From contig CANRHR010000002.1 in assembly GCA_947630475.1 (NCBI GenBank), forward strand, positions 124,001 to 188,000: a DNA stretch of 64,000 nt, read 5' to 3'. The notes under the pieces are model-generated. The model worked only from the letters and a program-made list of their open reading frames with translations, was not told the origin of the DNA and made no database searches. The translations under genes and the position numbers were made by a program. This DNA comes from an uncultured Clostridia bacterium (lineage in GTDB: Bacteria; Bacillota; Clostridia; Lachnospirales; CAG-274). Shown one piece after another: positions 43,922 to 53,071 of this stretch (positions are counted from its first letter, which is position 1; each line of letters starts with the position of its first letter).

Positions 43922-45193
43922 ATGCTTGATTTTAAAAGCTTAACAAAGGATGAACTTATAAATTTAAAAACAGAGCTTCAAAAAGAATACGATGCTATTG
44001 CGGCTAAAAAATTATCTCTCGATATGTCAAGAGGAAAGCCTGCCGCAAGCCAGCTTGATTTATCAAACGGTATTTTAAATTCAATTAAATCTTATATAAC
44101 AGAAGAAGGTATAGACGCCAGAAATTACGGTATTTTATGCGGCCTTAAAGAAACAAAAAGACTTTTTTCCGATCTTTTGGGTATACCAAGCTCAAAAATA
44201 ATTATAGGAGGAAACTCAAGCCTTAATCTAATTTACGACTCCATTGCAAGGCTTTATATCTTTGGAGCATTAGGCTCAAAGCCTTGGGGCAAGCTTGACA
44301 AAGTAAAAATTATATGTCCTTGTCCGGGCTATGACAGACATTTTGCAATACTTGAAGAATTTGGCTTTGAAATGATAAGCGTTAAGCTTACGCCGGATGG
44401 CCCGGATATGGACGAGGTTGAAAGGATTGCCGCCGAAGATGAAGCCGTTAAGGGTATTTTATGCGTACCTCTTTATTCAAACCCGGACGGAACCTGCTAC
44501 AGTGATGAAACTGTTGAAAGAATTGCAAAAATGAAAACAGTCGCCGAAGATTTTAAAATATTTTGGGATAATGCTTACGGAGTTCATCATATTTACAAAG
44601 AAAGAAAGCTTAAAGACATATTTGCCGCCTGTGAAAAATACTCAAACGAAGACAGAGTGCTTTATTTCTTTTCAACATCAAAAATAACCTTTCCCGGTTC
44701 CGGAGTTGCTCTTTTGGCGGCGTCCGAAAGATATGTCGAGGAAATAAAAATGCGTCTTGGCATACAGACAATAGGCTACAACAAGCTTAATCAGTTGAGT
44801 ACAATAAGCTTTTTTAAAAATGCAGACGGTATAAGAGAACATATGAAAAAGCTTGCAGATCTGTTAAGACCTAAATTTGACATTGTGCTTACAAAGTTTG
44901 AAAAAGAATTTTCCGAAAATAATCTTTTAAGATGGACAAAACCCGACGGAGGTTATTTTATAAGCGTAAATACAATAGACGGCTGCGCCAAAGATGTAGT
45001 AAAGCTTGCAAAAGAAGCCGGCGTAGTTTTAACCGAAGCCGGAGCAACATATCCATACGGAAATGACCCTCACGATTCAAATATAAGAATTGCGCCGTCT
45101 TACCCAAATAAAGAGGAATTAAAAGAGGCTGTTGATGTATTTTGCGTATGTGTTAAGCTGGCAAGTGTAAATAAAATTCTTTCACAAAAATAA
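43922..45193 (+). CDS. Aspartate aminotransferase, subclass Ic type
   Basis: A 423-aa PLP enzyme that differs from the usual class I pattern. LSLDMSRGKPAASQLDLS, NYGILCGLKETKRLF, GGNSSLNLIYDS, CPCPGYDRHF, PLYSNPDGTCYS, WDNAYGVHHIY and the lysine in FSTSKITFPGSG match subclass Ic aspartate aminotransferases. It would make glutamate and oxaloacetate from aspartate and 2-oxoglutarate, or the reverse. AAAGGAG precedes the ATG. It lies 29 bases before dapL, so it may supply aspartate for lysine and diaminopimelate synthesis. Confidence 0.88.
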   Translation: MLDFKSLTKDELINLKTELQKEYDAIAAKKLSLDMSRGKPAASQLDLSNGILNSIKSYITEEGIDARNYGILCGLKETKRLFSDLLGIPSSKIIIGGNSSLNLIYDSIARLYIFGALGSKPWGKLDKVKIICPCPGYDRHFAILEEFGFEMISVKLTPDGPDMDEVERIAAEDEAVKGILCVPLYSNPDGTCYSDETVERIAKMKTVAEDFKIFWDNAYGVHHIYKERKLKDIFAACEKYSNEDRVLYFFSTSKITFPGSGVALLAASERYVEEIKMRLGIQTIGYNKLNQLSTISFFKNADGIREHMKKLADLLRPKFDIVLTKFEKEFSENNLLRWTKPDGGYFISVNTIDGCAKDVVKLAKEAGVVLTEAGATYPYGNDPHDSNIRIAPSYPNKEELKEAVDVFCVCVKLASVNKILSQK

Positions 45194-45222
45194 GCTTATA
45201 ACAATAAAAGGAGAAAAACAAA

Positions 45223-46422
45223 ATGGCAAAATTAAACGAAAATTATCTCAATTTAAAAGAAAGTTATCTTTTTTCGGAGATCGCAAAAAGAGTAAACGGC
45301 TTTACAGAGCAGAACCCAGATAAAAAGGTTATTCGCCTTGGCATAGGAGATGTTACTCTTCCGTTGGAAAGTGAAATTATAAAAAGTATGCATAATGCGG
45401 TTGATGAAATGGGAAAAGCCGAAACTTTTAAAGGCTATGGTCCGGAGCAGGGTTATGATTTTTTAAGAGATGCTATAAGGCAGTATTATGCAAGAAACGG
45501 CGTTGAATTGGAATTAGATGAAATTTTTGTTTCTGACGGCGCTAAATCCGATACAGGCAATATAACCGATCTTTTTGCGGTTGATAACATTGTTATGATT
45601 CCCGATCCGGTTTATCCTGTTTATGTAGATACAAATACAATGAATGGAAGAAAAATTGTTTATATTGATGCCAATGCCGAAAATAATTTTCTTCCTATGC
45701 CCGATGAAAGCAAAAAAGCCGATATGATTTATATTTGTTCGCCAAATAACCCTACGGGCGCCTGCTACAACAGGCAGCAGCTTAAGGTATGGGTTGATTA
45801 TGCCTTAAAGAACAACGCAATTATACTTTTTGATTCGGCTTATGAATGTTTTATTTCTGATGAAACTCTTCCAAGAAGTATATTTGAGATAGAGGGAGCA
45901 AAAAAATGCGCCGTTGAATTTTGTTCACTTTCAAAAACGGCAGGCTTTACGGGCACTCGCTGCGGATATACGGTTATACCTAAGCAGCTTGTTCAAATTA
46001 ATTCAAAGGGTGAGCCTATGAGCCTCAACAAAATGTGGAACAGAAGACAGACAACAAAATTTAACGGTGTTGCATATATAGTGCAAAGAGGTGCGGAGGC
46101 TGTATTCAGCGTTGAAGGCATGAAGCAGGCAAAGGCTATGATTAATCATTATAAAGAAAATGCAAAGATAATTGCCGATACAATGGATAAGTTTTCTATA
46201 AGATATTTTGGCGGCGTAAATTCGCCGTATATTTGGTTTGAATGCCCCAATGGTATGAACAGTTGGGATTTCTTTGATAAAATGCTTAATGAAATACAAG
46301 TTGTCGGTACTCCCGGGGCAGGATTCGGCAAAAACGGAGAGAATTATTTCCGATTAACATCATTTAACAACAAAGAAAATACAATTGAAGCAATGAAAAG
46401 ATTTGAAACACTTTTTAAATAA
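45223..46422 (+). CDS. dapL: LL-diaminopimelate aminotransferase
   Basis: DapL converts tetrahydrodipicolinate directly to LL-diaminopimelate, bypassing the acylated route. The 399-aa protein has LNENYLNLKESYLFSEIAKR, RLGIGDVTLPLE, ETFKGYGPEQGYDFLR, SDGAKSDTGNI, SPNNPTGACYN and the PLP-lysine motif SLSKTAGFTGTRCGY, all typical of DapL. AAAGGAG lies before the ATG. It feeds both peptidoglycan and lysine. Confidence 0.95.
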   Translation: MAKLNENYLNLKESYLFSEIAKRVNGFTEQNPDKKVIRLGIGDVTLPLESEIIKSMHNAVDEMGKAETFKGYGPEQGYDFLRDAIRQYYARNGVELELDEIFVSDGAKSDTGNITDLFAVDNIVMIPDPVYPVYVDTNTMNGRKIVYIDANAENNFLPMPDESKKADMIYICSPNNPTGACYNRQQLKVWVDYALKNNAIILFDSAYECFISDETLPRSIFEIEGAKKCAVEFCSLSKTAGFTGTRCGYTVIPKQLVQINSKGEPMSLNKMWNRRQTTKFNGVAYIVQRGAEAVFSVEGMKQAKAMINHYKENAKIIADTMDKFSIRYFGGVNSPYIWFECPNGMNSWDFFDKMLNEIQVVGTPGAGFGKNGENYFRLTSFNNKENTIEAMKRFETLFK

Positions 46423-46458
46423 AAACAGTGTTTGAATGATATTATACATAACTGACAG

Positions 46459-46489
46459 TAAGTACCCATTGCCAAAAAGAGGGTACTTA
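46459..46489 (+). terminator. Terminator after dapL
   Basis: A nine-base-pair stem TAAGTACCC/GGGTACTTA with a 13-base loop is followed by TTTGTTTGTT, about 37 bases after the dapL stop. Its base (AGTAAGT) resembles the hairpins at 6447 and 33999. Confidence 0.75.
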
Positions 46490-46539
46490 TTTGTTTGTTA
46501 AAATTACAAAATAAGCATAACAAAGGCTTCGTTAGAAGC

Positions 46540-46577
46540 CATCGGTTATGAGTACGAAGCATAGCGGAGTACGAATA
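46540..46577 (+). repeat. Short interspersed repeat (second family), copy 2
   Basis: CGGTTATGAGTACGAAGCAT followed by AGCGGAGTACGAATATAA resembles 28846-28880. A small hairpin GGCTTC/GAAGCC (46525-46540) sits before it. Confidence 0.4.
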
Positions 46578-46714
46578 TAATTAACAAGAGATATAATTTT
46601 GACGGATTTATGATTTATTACTTCAAAAATTAACAGCTTTTATATTATAAAATGTGATTTATACAAGGGTTTTTAAAAAATATAAAATTTTTTTTGATTT
46701 TTTTAAAAAAAGAC

Positions 46715-46743
46715 TTGCATTTTATATTAAAAGCGATTATACT
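46715..46743 (+). promoter_or_regulatory. Promoter of the amt-PII gene
   Basis: TTGCAT (46715-46720), a 17-base spacer and TATACT (46738-46743). The predicted start of transcription is about ten bases before the leader terminator. Confidence 0.65.
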
Positions 46744-46760
46744 ATATATTGTAATGACAA

Positions 46761-46812
46761 AGGCGTTTCAAACAATTTAAAGTCCGAATTGTTTGAGGCG
46801 CTTTTTGTTTTC
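46761..46812 (+). terminator. Leader terminator (attenuator) upstream of amt-PII
   Basis: A 17-bp stem with three G-T pairs (46761-46777 with 46787-46803) and a nine-base loop runs into TTTTTGTTTT. It is a complete intrinsic terminator lying between the promoter and the ammonium channel gene, about 85 bases before its start. Expression must depend on read-through or antitermination. Confidence 0.75.
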
Positions 46813-46897
46813 CTTATAAATACATAAGGCAATTGCTAATGTTTGGTTACGGTAAATTGCCCGGTATTTGACCAAATTTTATTAAGGAGGAGTTTAT

Positions 46898-48667
46898 ATG
46901 GAAAATCTTACACAATTAAGCTATGGTGTAAATATTTTATGGACACTCATAGGCGCAGCATTGGTATTTTTTATGCAGGCAGGCTTTGCTATGGTAGAAA
47001 CAGGCTTTACAAGAGCAAAAAATGCCGGAAATATCATTATGAAAAATTTAATGGACTTTTCAATAGGAACCGTAGTATTTTGGTTTATAGGCTTTGGTAT
47101 TATGCAAAGCGCCGGAAATGGATTTATAGGCGGTATGGATCTTTTTATAAATAAAGGTCTTTCCGAAAGCGGATATACCGATTTTACAACGGTAATATTT
47201 CAAACAGTTTTTTGCGCAACATCAGCAACAATTGTATCAGGCGCAATGGCTGAAAGAACAAAATTCAGCTCTTACTGTGTTTACAGCTTGATTATAAGTT
47301 TAATTATTTATCCTATCTCAGGCCACTGGATTTGGAACGCAAACGGATGGCTTGCAAAAATGGGATTTCATGATTTTGCAGGCTCAACAGCCGTTCATAT
47401 GGTAGGCGGTGCGGCAGCTCTTGTCGGCGCTAAAATACTTGGACCTCGTATAGGAAAATATGACAAAAACGGCAATCCGCGAGCTATTCCCGGACATAGC
47501 CTTACGTTGGGCGCTCTTGGTTGCTTTATACTTTGGTTTGCATGGTTTGGATTTAACGGAGCGTCAACAGTAGCTATGTTTAATGTTGAAGACGGTATTC
47601 TTTCAGCATTTCCGGCTGTTGTGGCAAGCCGTGTTTTTGTAACAACTAACCTTGCCGCAGCTTCAGCAACAGTTGTTACTATGCTCTTTACATGGATTAA
47701 ATACAAAAAGCCCGATGTTTCTATGACCCTTAACGGTTCTTTGGCAGGTCTTGTTGCAATTACTGCAGGCTGTGATATGGTTACTCCGGCGGGCGCAGCG
47801 ATAATCGGTGCGATAGCAGGTTTATTAATAGTTGTCGGCGTTGAATTTGTAGATAAAGTTTTAAAAATTGATGATCCGGTAGGTGCCATTGGCGTACATT
47901 TTGTAAATGGCGCTGCAGGTACTATCCTTACAGGCTTGTTTGCTTATTATTCAGAAGGAGGAGTTGAGATCACCAAAAAGGGATTGTTCTATGGCGGCGG
48001 ATTTAATTTCTTTGGGGTACAATGTCTTGGTGTAATAAGCGTTATAGCATGGGTAGTTGTTACAATGACTGTAGTTTTCTTGGTTATCAAAAAGACTATA
48101 GGCTTAAGAGTTTCCGCTCATGAAGAAATTGTAGGCCTTGATATAGAAGAGCATGGAATAAGCTCAAGTTATGCTGATTTTATGCCGTCTATTGTGGCTG
48201 CAAGCGATTCTACCGATAAAAATGTTAAGATTGAACCGGCAGTTAATGTTGACAAAGCAGTTCCTGTTAAAGTGGTTTCAAGTGAGAGCAGCAATAAGGA
48301 TGATGCTGTAAAGATAACAAAAATATCTATACTTTGCAACCAAACTAAATTTGAAGAGCTTAAAAATGCTCTTAACAATATCGGCGTAACCGGTATTACG
48401 GTTTCAAATGTGCTTGGCTGCGGCGTTCAGAAAGGCGCAACTAAATTTTATCGTGGCGCTCCTATTGATATGACACTTCGTCCAAAGGTTCAGGTAGATG
48501 TTGTTGTTGCTAAGGTGCCTGTGGCTCAAGTTATAGAAACAGCAAAGAATACTCTTTATACCGGAAAAATCGGTGATGGTAAAATATTTGTTTACGATGT
48601 TGAAAATGTTGTTAAAGTCAGAACAGGCGAAGAGGGATTTGATGCTCTTCAGGGTGTTGACGAATAA
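46898..48667 (+). CDS. Ammonium channel fused to a PII signalling domain
   Basis: A 589-aa protein. Residues about 1-410 form the eleven-span Amt channel: QAGFAMVETGFTRAKNA, GHWIWN, DFAGSTAVHMVGGAAALVGA, FNGAS, and the twin-histidine regions (TAVHMVGG and IGVHFVNGAAGT). A linker of about 60 residues leads to a C-terminal PII/GlnB domain (about 471-589) with KFEELKNALNNIGV, a T-loop containing FYRG and the B-loop TGKIGDGKIFV. In most bacteria PII (GlnK) is separate and plugs the channel when 2-oxoglutarate is low. Here the regulator is attached to the channel. AAGGAGGAG precedes the ATG. Confidence 0.93.
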   Translation: MENLTQLSYGVNILWTLIGAALVFFMQAGFAMVETGFTRAKNAGNIIMKNLMDFSIGTVVFWFIGFGIMQSAGNGFIGGMDLFINKGLSESGYTDFTTVIFQTVFCATSATIVSGAMAERTKFSSYCVYSLIISLIIYPISGHWIWNANGWLAKMGFHDFAGSTAVHMVGGAAALVGAKILGPRIGKYDKNGNPRAIPGHSLTLGALGCFILWFAWFGFNGASTVAMFNVEDGILSAFPAVVASRVFVTTNLAAASATVVTMLFTWIKYKKPDVSMTLNGSLAGLVAITAGCDMVTPAGAAIIGAIAGLLIVVGVEFVDKVLKIDDPVGAIGVHFVNGAAGTILTGLFAYYSEGGVEITKKGLFYGGGFNFFGVQCLGVISVIAWVVVTMTVVFLVIKKTIGLRVSAHEEIVGLDIEEHGISSSYADFMPSIVAASDSTDKNVKIEPAVNVDKAVPVKVVSSESSNKDDAVKITKISILCNQTKFEELKNALNNIGVTGITVSNVLGCGVQKGATKFYRGAPIDMTLRPKVQVDVVVAKVPVAQVIETAKNTLYTGKIGDGKIFVYDVENVVKVRTGEEGFDALQGVDE

Positions 48668-48680
48668 AGCAGTATAATAA

Positions 48681-48713
48681 AGGGGCAGTTTTGCATTGCA
48701 AAACTGCCCCTTT
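48681..48713 (+). terminator. Terminator after amt-PII, first copy
   Basis: AGGGGCAGTTTTGC pairs with GCAAAACTGCCCCT, followed by TTAAG. A near-identical copy follows repeat B, at 48898-48931. Confidence 0.75.
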
Positions 48714-48714
48714 A

Positions 48715-48875
48715 AGTGTCGAAAAAGTCTAAGTGGACTTTTTCGAGAGGGAACATATGTATAAACAGCTCATTCCATCGGAATTAAAAATCCCTTGAAA
48801 CTCGCTGTTTTCCTCGGCGGAAGTGAATTTCGCCTGCGGATTATAAGTCTGCGACGCTTTAAGCTAATTGTTCAA
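48715..48875 (-). repeat. 161-bp interspersed structured repeat, copy B
   Basis: This is the reverse-orientation partner of 10666-10826, gap-free over 161 bases. The hairpins are conserved; in the terminal hairpin one pair is replaced by a T-G pair. It lies just after the first amt-PII terminator and before a second copy of that terminator. Confidence 0.85.
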
Positions 48876-48897
48876 AGTAGGGTTTTTTGACAGTCTG

Positions 48898-48931
48898 AGG
48901 GGCAGTTTTGCAATGCAAAGCTGCCCTTTTT
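48898..48931 (+). terminator. Second copy of the amt-PII terminator
   Basis: It repeats 48681-48713 with about three changes (33 bases) and is followed by a better T-run, CCCTTTTTAT. The two copies flank the 161-bp repeat. From 48932 to 49153 I see only AT-rich DNA before the pfl ribosome site. Confidence 0.75.
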
Positions 48932-49153
48932 ATCTTTTTAAAAATTCATTATTCTTATACAATATAAGCTTCGGTTGAGGCTTTTTTTTTAATTTTTTAT
49001 AAATTGTTATTCTTTTACATTTTTATGGGGGTATATTTATTAATATTTTTATAAAAATAAATTATGAAAATACTATTTTAAGCAAATATTTTGTTAGAAA
49101 CCGTTGATTATGAGTATAAATATAATCGATTAAAAATTTAAGGAGGGTTTTAA

Positions 49154-51208
49154 ATGTTTGAGCAATGGAAAAATTTTAAGACCGGCGATTGGGTTAACAA
49201 TATAGATTTAAGAAATTTTATTCAGCTTAATTACACACCTTATGATGGAACCGAAAGTTTTTTGGAGCCGCCTACAGAAAATACTCTCTCTCTTTGGAAG
49301 CAAGTTATGGATATGTCTGAGGAAGAAAGAAAGGCAGGAGGAGTTTTGGATATGGATACAAAAACGATATCAACCATAACTTCTCATAAAGCCGGTTATA
49401 TAGATAAGGATAAAGAAAAGATAGTAGGTATTCAGACTGATAAGCCGTTTAAAAGAGCGCTTCAGCCATACGGAGGGATAAGAATGGCAGTTAAAGCCGC
49501 CGCCGATAACGGTTATCAGATTGATCCTCAAACTGTTGAATTTTTTACTCTTTACAGAAAAACACATAATGACGGTGTTTTTGATGCATATACAGATGAA
49601 ATGAGGGCTTGTCGTTCAAATCATATTATAACAGGGCTTCCGGATGCTTACGGAAGGGGAAGGATAATAGGGGATTACAGAAGAGTGGCTCTTTATGGTG
49701 TTGACAGGCTGATTGAAGATAAAAAAAATCAAAAAAACGAAACTCCAAAAGTAATGTATCAAGATGTAATAAGACAAAGAGAAGAGCTTTCGGAGCAGAT
49801 AAAGGCATTGGAAGAGCTTAAAAAGCTTGGTGAAATTTATGGCTTTGATATATCGAAACCGGCAGGAAATGTTTTGGAGGCTGTTCAGTGGCTATATTTT
49901 GGATATCTTGCAGCCGTTAAGGAGCAAAACGGAGCTGCAATGTCACTTGGGCGAGTTTCAACATTTCTTGATATTTATGCCCAAAGGGATTTGGAAAATT
50001 CAACTTTCAGCGAGAAAGAAATACAAGAAATAGTGGATCATTTTATTATGAAGCTTCGCCTTATTAAATTTGCACGCACACCGGAATATAATGAGCTTTT
50101 TACGGGAGATCCTACATGGGTTACAGAGTCTATAGGCGGAATGGGAGTAGACGGACGGCATATGGTAACTAAAATGAGCTTTAGATTTATTCATACCTTA
50201 AAAAATCTTGGCGCTTCAGCCGAACCCAATATGACTGTTTTATGGTCTGTAAGGCTTCCGAATAATTTTAAGAGATTTTGCGCCAAAACATCTATTGAAT
50301 CATCTTCCATACAGTATGAAAACGATGATTTAATGAGGGCTGTTCATGGTGATGATTATGCGATTGCCTGCTGTGTTTCATCAATGAGAATAGGCAAACA
50401 AATGCAGTTTTTCGGCGCAAGGGCAAATCTTGCAAAATGTTTGCTTTATGCCATAAATGGAGGAGTTGACGAGATAACAAAAAAACAGGTTGCGCCAAAA
50501 TATCGTCCTGTTACAACTGAATATCTTGATTATGATGAGCTTTGGCAAAAATATGATGATATGATGAAATGGCTTGCCGGAGTATATGTAAACGCTTTGA
50601 ATATTATTCATTATATGCATGATAAATATTGCTATGAAAGACTTCAGATGGCGCTTCATGATAAAGATATAACCCGTTGGTTTGCAACAGGCATAGCGGG
50701 TCTTTCTGTGGCAGCCGATTCACTTTCCGCCGTCAAATATGCCAAGGTGAAGGTTATAAGAGATGAAAATGGCATAGCTGTTGATTATAATGTTGAGGGT
50801 GATTTTCCTAAATACGGAAATGATGATGACAGGGTTGATGAAATTGCAAAAGATATTGTTCATAAGTTTATGAGCTATATTAGAAGCAACCACACCTATA
50901 GGGGAGGAATAGCCACAACATCGATATTAACAATAACATCAAATGTTGTTTACGGCAAAAATACAGGCGCAACCCCTGATGGAAGGAAGGCGGGAGATGC
51001 ATTTGCACCGGGCGCCAATCCTATGCATGGCAGGGACAGCAGCGGCGCTGTTTCTTCTTTGGCATCTGTTTCAAAGCTTTCATTTTCTGATGCACAGGAT
51101 GGCATTTCAAATACATTTACAATTATTCCAAATGCTCTCGGCTGCACAAGCAGAATTATAATAGAAAATTTGGATTTGGAAAAACCTGTTTTAAGCGGAA
51201 AAAGATAA
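49154..51208 (+). CDS. Pyruvate formate-lyase core polypeptide lacking the glycyl-radical domain
   Basis: Pyruvate formate-lyase makes acetyl-CoA and formate from pyruvate and CoA by radical chemistry. This 684-aa polypeptide covers the barrel of PflB, including the tandem catalytic cysteines (Cys406-Cys407) in [24 protein letters not shown], and [24 protein letters not shown]. It stops after FTIIPNALG plus about 24 unique residues, where normal PflB (about 740-750 aa) continues into the glycyl-radical domain. That domain is encoded as a separate 78-aa gene 24 bases downstream. AGGAGGG precedes the ATG. The two chains presumably assemble. Confidence 0.93.
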   Translation: MFEQWKNFKTGDWVNNIDLRNFIQLNYTPYDGTESFLEPPTENTLSLWKQVMDMSEEERKAGGVLDMDTKTISTITSHKAGYIDKDKEKIVGIQTDKPFKRALQPYGGIRMAVKAAADNGYQIDPQTVEFFTLYRKTHNDGVFDAYTDEMRACRSNHIITGLPDAYGRGRIIGDYRRVALYGVDRLIEDKKNQKNETPKVMYQDVIRQREELSEQIKALEELKKLGEIYGFDISKPAGNVLEAVQWLYFGYLAAVKEQNGAAMSLGRVSTFLDIYAQRDLENSTFSEKEIQEIVDHFIMKLRLIKFARTPEYNELFTGDPTWVTESIGGMGVDGRHMVTKMSFRFIHTLKNLGASAEPNMTVLWSVRLPNNFKRFCAKTSIESSSIQYENDDLMRAVHGDDYAIACCVSSMRIGKQMQFFGARANLAKCLLYAINGGVDEITKKQVAPKYRPVTTEYLDYDELWQKYDDMMKWLAGVYVNALNIIHYMHDKYCYERLQMALHDKDITRWFATGIAGLSVAADSLSAVKYAKVKVIRDENGIAVDYNVEGDFPKYGNDDDRVDEIAKDIVHKFMSYIRSNHTYRGGIATTSILTITSNVVYGKNTGATPDGRKAGDAFAPGANPMHGRDSSGAVSSLASVSKLSFSDAQDGISNTFTIIPNALGCTSRIIIENLDLEKPVLSGKR

Positions 51209-51232
51209 TATTTAAAAAAGGAGAGATTTATT

Positions 51233-51469
51233 ATGACAGATACACAAATAGATAATCTTGTGACACTTTTAGACGGATACACCGAAAAGGGAGGGCATCA
51301 TCTTAATGTTAACGTTTTAAACAGAGAAACACTTTTGGATGCTCAAGCCCATCCGGAAAAATATCCTCAGCTTACAGTGAGAGTTTCGGGATATGCCGTA
51401 AATTTTCATAAGCTTACCAAGGAACAACAAGACGAAGTTATATCAAGAACATTTCATTCGGGGTTTTAG
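51233..51469 (+). CDS. Stand-alone glycyl-radical domain of pyruvate formate-lyase
   Basis: A 78-aa protein that matches the C-terminal end of Pfl[38 protein letters not shown] and the radical motif RVSGYAVNF (Gly53), ending in [10 protein letters not shown]. It has its own AAAGGAGAG and ATG, 24 bases after the stop of the core gene. E. coli GrcA (YfiD) is a comparable radical domain that repairs damaged PflB, but here the core has no such domain of its own, so this chain must carry the radical. The activase gene follows with no gap. Confidence 0.92.
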   Translation: MTDTQIDNLVTLLDGYTEKGGHHLNVNVLNRETLLDAQAHPEKYPQLTVRVSGYAVNFHKLTKEQQDEVISRTFHSGF

Positions 51470-52219
51470 ATGGAGGGATATATTCACTCAATAGAGAGCT
51501 TCGGTACTCTTGACGGACCGGGGATAAGGCTTGTTGTATTTTTTCAGGGCTGCCCTATGAGATGCGTTTACTGCCATAATCCGGACACATGGAATATCAA
51601 AGCTTCAGGTAAAATAGATTCTGACGAAATATTGAAAATATATGAAAAAAATAAAAGCTTTTACAAAGACGGAGGAATAACGGCAACAGGCGGAGAACCT
51701 TTGCTGCAAATTGATTTTTTGACAGAACTTTTTGAGAAGGCAAAACAAAAATCTATTCATACTTGTCTTGATACATCGGGGGCGGTTTTTAACGAAAGCA
51801 AAACAAGTATAGAAAAGTTTGACAGGCTCGTAAGCTCTACAGATCTTGTTATACTTGATATTAAGCATATCGATCCCGATAAGCATATAAAAATAACAGG
51901 GCATAAGTCGGAAAATATAATAAAATTTGCACGATATTTAGATGATAAAAATAAAGATATTTGGATAAGACACGTTGTTGTACCGGGACTTACGGATAAC
52001 GAAGATGAAATTGAAAAACTGGGCTGCTTCGTAGCTGCATTAAAAAATGCAGTTTTTGTGGAGCTGCTGCCATATCATAGTATGGGCGTAAAAAAATATG
52101 AAGCGCTTGGGTTGGATTATCCTTTAAAGGGAACCGAAGATATGGATAAAGAAAAGCTTGAGCCGCTTTACGCTGCGCTTAAAAGAGGAATTAAAAAGGG
52201 AAAGAATAATACAAATTAA
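51470..52219 (+). CDS. pflA: Pyruvate formate-lyase activating enzyme
   Basis: PflA is a radical SAM enzyme that abstracts a hydrogen from the glycine of PFL. The 249-aa protein has the cluster motif CPMRCVYCHNPDTW (CX3CX2C) near the N-terminus, the GGITATGGEPLLQ SAM-binding segment and WIRHVVVPGLTDN. Its ATG follows the TAG of the radical-domain gene directly. No strong ribosome site is visible, so translation is probably coupled to the upstream gene. Confidence 0.95.
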   Translation: MEGYIHSIESFGTLDGPGIRLVVFFQGCPMRCVYCHNPDTWNIKASGKIDSDEILKIYEKNKSFYKDGGITATGGEPLLQIDFLTELFEKAKQKSIHTCLDTSGAVFNESKTSIEKFDRLVSSTDLVILDIKHIDPDKHIKITGHKSENIIKFARYLDDKNKDIWIRHVVVPGLTDNEDEIEKLGCFVAALKNAVFVELLPYHSMGVKKYEALGLDYPLKGTEDMDKEKLEPLYAALKRGIKKGKNNTN

Positions 52220-52221
52220 AA

Positions 52222-52248
52222 ATTCTGCCCATATGAATAGGGCAGAAT
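52222..52248. terminator. Bidirectional terminator between pflA and rnfB
   Basis: ATTCTGCCC pairs with GGGCAGAAT around a nine-base loop, between convergent genes. A T-rich flank is present on both sides. Confidence 0.75.
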
Positions 52249-52260
52249 AATTTAAATATA

Positions 52261-53055
52261 TTAAAGCTTTCTTATAGCGCCTGTAGGACACTTTTCAAGA
52301 CAAGCGCCACATTCAACGCATTTGTCATAGTCTACCTTAGCAAGGAAGTTTGTTATATGAACAGCATCGCTTGAGCAGGCTCTTTCACAGATTTTACAAC
52401 CCATACAGCCAACAGCACAGTTTGTTTTAACCGCCTTTGGCATATCGTTTGAGTTGCAGAAAACTCTTACAGAATTTTTGTATGGCACAAGCTCAATTAA
52501 ATTCTTTGGACAAGCTTCTATACATTGACCGCAGGAGGTACATTTTTCTTTATCAACCACCGCAACGCCATTTACTATAGATAAAGCGCCGAAAGAGCAG
52601 GCTCTTACACAGTTGCCGTCACCAAGACAGCCGTAAGAGCAGCTTTTTTTGCCGCCTGCCAATGTGTTTTCAATAGAACAGTCGGAAATTCCGTAATAAT
52701 CAAATTTTGTGTTTGCTTTTTCACAGTCGCCGGAACATTTTACAAAAGCAGTCATTCTTTCGCTGTTTCCGGCTTCAACACCCATAATTTTGGCAACCTT
52801 TTCAGCAACGGCAGCTCCTCCTACAGGGCAGGAGTTTACCTTTGCTTCGCCTTTGGCGATAGCCTCGGCTAAAGCATCACAGCCTGCAAAACCGCAGCCG
52901 CCGCAGTTGGCGCCCGGAAGTGCTTCTCTTACCAAAGGTACCTTAGGGTCTTGTTCAACCTTAAATTTAATAGCGGCAAAGCCAAGGCACAAGCCGAAGA
53001 GAACACCCATACCGCCTATACTTAAAACAGGCATAAGTATACTATTTATATCCAT
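52261..53055 (-). CDS. rnfB: Rnf complex subunit B (ferredoxin-like)
   Basis: RnfB accepts electrons from reduced ferredoxin. The 264-aa protein has one N-terminal membrane helix (about 5-27), a four-iron domain (NCGGCGFAGCDALAEAIAKG, CPVGG), then several [4Fe-4S] motifs: CLGDGNCVRACSFG, CTSCGQCIEACPKN, CMGCKICERAC and CVECGACLEKCPTG. It is the last gene of rnfCDGEAB, the usual clostridial order. Confidence 0.96.
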   Translation of the reverse strand: MDINSILMPVLSIGGMGVLFGLCLGFAAIKFKVEQDPKVPLVREALPGANCGGCGFAGCDALAEAIAKGEAKVNSCPVGGAAVAEKVAKIMGVEAGNSERMTAFVKCSGDCEKANTKFDYYGISDCSIENTLAGGKKSCSYGCLGDGNCVRACSFGALSIVNGVAVVDKEKCTSCGQCIEACPKNLIELVPYKNSVRVFCNSNDMPKAVKTNCAVGCMGCKICERACSSDAVHITNFLAKVDYDKCVECGACLEKCPTGAIRKL

Positions 53056-53071
53056 TTATATTCCCTCCTTA

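Noticed and set aside
46843..47154. 103-aa frame overlapping the start of the ammonium channel
   Set aside because: It overlaps the well-supported amt gene in another frame and has no ribosome site or recognisable product.
47395..47889. 164-aa antisense frame within the ammonium channel gene
   Set aside because: Low-complexity Ala/Thr/Ile composition typical of the shadow of a membrane protein gene.
49154..51469. Split PFL as a sequencing frameshift
   Set aside because: The gap contains a new ribosome site and ATG and the core has a unique tail, so a single base change would not restore a normal PflB. Reads should still be checked.
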